Below are positions 4,674 to 5,436 of a DNA stretch of 5,436 nucleotides, piece after piece (positions within the stretch are counted from its first letter, which is position 1; each line of letters begins with the position of its first letter). The stretch lies in NCBI GenBank assembly GCA_003242605.1, contig QGUZ01000330.1, positions 1 to 5,436 of the forward strand. Direction: 5' to 3'. A model generated the notes under the pieces. The model searched no databases. It was not told the origin of the DNA and was given only the letters and a program-made list of their open reading frames with translations. This DNA comes from Actinomycetota bacterium (GTDB lineage: Bacteria > Actinomycetota > Actinomycetes > Streptosporangiales > Streptosporangiaceae). The translations under genes and the position numbers were made by a program.

Positions 4674-5436
4674 GCGCCGTTCGCGCAGCACGCGCTCGGC
4701 GGCGAGGCGGCCGGAGATGAGCACCGGCGGCACGCCGATGCCGGGCGCGGTGTACATGCCGGCGAGGTGCAGGCCGGGCACGCGGCGGGCGACCGGGGCG
4801 GGGCGGAACCAGGCGGTCTGGGTGAACCGCTGGTCGAGCGCGAACGGCGTGCCCGCGCTGTGGCCGCGCCGCCGCCACGCGGGCGGGTCGAGCACGACGC
4901 GGGGGCGGCCGGACAGGTCGGGGTAGCCGAGCGCGGCGAGCCGGGCGAGCAGCCGCTCCTCCAGGTACGGCCGGAGCCTCCGCCAGTCGGCGCGCAGCAG
5001 GTTGGGCGCGGGCTCGAGCACGCTGAGCACGGCCTGCCCGGGCGGCGCGGCGTCGCCGTCGCCGGCCGGGTGGGTGACGAGCAGGCTCGGGTCGGGCTGC
5101 GGCAGGCCGAGGCCGAGCGCGTCGAACGCGGCGCGCCAGGCCCGGCCGAAGTGGATCGTGTGGTGGGCCTGGCCGGGCAGCGGCCGCTCCAGGCCGGCGT
5201 GGATCACCAGGCAGGAGGGGGAGAAGCGGGGGCGGCGCAGCCGCCAGTCGGCCGCCGCCGCGGGCAGCAGGCCGCTCGCGTGTGCGGAGGGCAGGTCGCA
5301 GGCGACCACCACCTGGCGGGCGGGCCGCACCCGCCCGCCGGCGGGCCCCCCCCCGCCCCAGCCGGCCCCCGCGGGCCTCCCCCCGGGGGCCCCCCCCCCG
5401 TACCGGAACACCCGGCCCCTCTTTTCCGCGAGGCCG
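4671..5436 (-). CDS. crtI: Phytoene desaturase-like carotenoid flavoprotein (C-terminal part)
   Basis: The last 254 codons of a CrtI-family FAD-dependent desaturase, about half of a roughly 500-residue protein; the N-terminal dinucleotide-binding motif lies beyond the edge. CrtI enzymes convert phytoene to lycopene by successive desaturations at the membrane. Family marks in order from the edge: LAEKRGRVFRYG, matching the segment before the substrate domain; VVVACDLPSAH (42-52); HHTIHFGRAW (91-100); SVLEPAPN (138-145); GTPFALDQRFTQTAWFRP (195-212); and GLHLAGMYTAPGIGVPPVLI (221-240), the C-terminal FAD-contact motif. Codons about 13-32 fall in the C-rich damaged block and read as Gly/Ala/Pro, yet the frame is kept on both sides and the spacing is close to that of relatives. 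The frame continues to position 5436; a GTG at 5409-5411 is internal and not the start. Related desaturases (CrtN, CrtD) cannot be excluded without the N-terminal half. No other carotenoid gene is visible. Confidence 0.88.
   Translation of the reverse strand, partial: GLAEKRGRVFRYGGGAPGGRPAGAGWGGGGPAGGRVRPARQVVVACDLPSAHASGLLPAAAADWRLRRPRFSPSCLVIHAGLERPLPGQAHHTIHFGRAWRAAFDALGLGLPQPDPSLLVTHPAGDGDAAPPGQAVLSVLEPAPNLLRADWRRLRPYLEERLLARLAALGYPDLSGRPRVVLDPPAWRRRGHSAGTPFALDQRFTQTAWFRPAPVARRVPGLHLAGMYTAPGIGVPPVLISGRLAAERVLRERR
5343..5400. other. Degenerate C-rich block near the right end
   Basis: About 58 nt dominated by C runs (G runs on the coding strand of the desaturase gene), with normal-looking sequence resuming at 5401-5436. 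The reading frame passes through with plausible protein on both sides. This suggests base miscalls in place and argues against an insertion, a deletion or true low-complexity protein. Protein residues predicted from this block should not be trusted. Confidence 0.7.

Noticed and set aside
3541..4878. Minus-strand open frame of 445 codons opposite the LacI-family gene
   Set aside because: It runs across the repressor gene, the convergent junction and part of the desaturase gene; its Arg/Gly/Asp/Val-rich product has no recognisable fold.
1..5436. CRISPR array, tRNA or rRNA gene, transposon or defence system
   Set aside because: No regularly spaced repeats, no recognisable RNA gene, no transposase or nuclease-like reading frame was found on either strand.

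Overview
The window is about 5.4 kb of very GC-rich DNA with strong G/C preference at third codon positions. Its multiple-sugar ABC importer has no ATPase gene beside it, its LacI-family regulator is divergent, and its promoter is a clean TTGACA/TAATGT type. Together these point to a high-GC actinomycete; a Streptosporangiales or Streptomyces-like host is my guess and is not proven here. Both ends dissolve into G- or C-homopolymer-rich sequence, so this is probably a complete short contig with poor ends, not an internal piece of a finished genome.

Layout. Positions 1-118 are almost pure G. Positions 1-1053, 1037-1984 and 2125-3444, all on the minus strand, form a carbohydrate ABC import operon transcribed right to left: solute-binding lipoprotein, MalF-type permease, MalG-type permease. 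The two permease genes overlap by 17 nt. The last permease runs into the degenerate left end and its true stop is not visible. A 180-bp divergent control region (3445-3624) separates the operon from a plus-strand LacI-family repressor gene (3625-4668). Facing the repressor tail to tail with a 2-bp gap is the C-terminal half of a phytoene desaturase-like flavoprotein gene (4671-5436, minus), cut by the right edge.

How it works together (inference). The lipoprotein captures an oligosaccharide outside the membrane and the two permeases carry it in. The missing ATPase is presumably a shared MsiK-type subunit encoded elsewhere. The LacI-family protein most likely represses both the importer and itself through two matching operators, CGAAAnnGTTTCG, at 3468-3480 (between importer promoter and start codon) and 3592-3604 (at the predicted transcription start of the repressor gene). 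The sugar cannot be named from this window because no glycoside hydrolase or catabolic gene is present. The carotenoid gene looks like an unrelated neighbour.

Nothing here is a clearly new biological system. The most rewarding points are the matched operator pair, a repressor whose hinge seems to lack the usual DNA-inserting leucine, and the coding frame that survives through the damaged right end.
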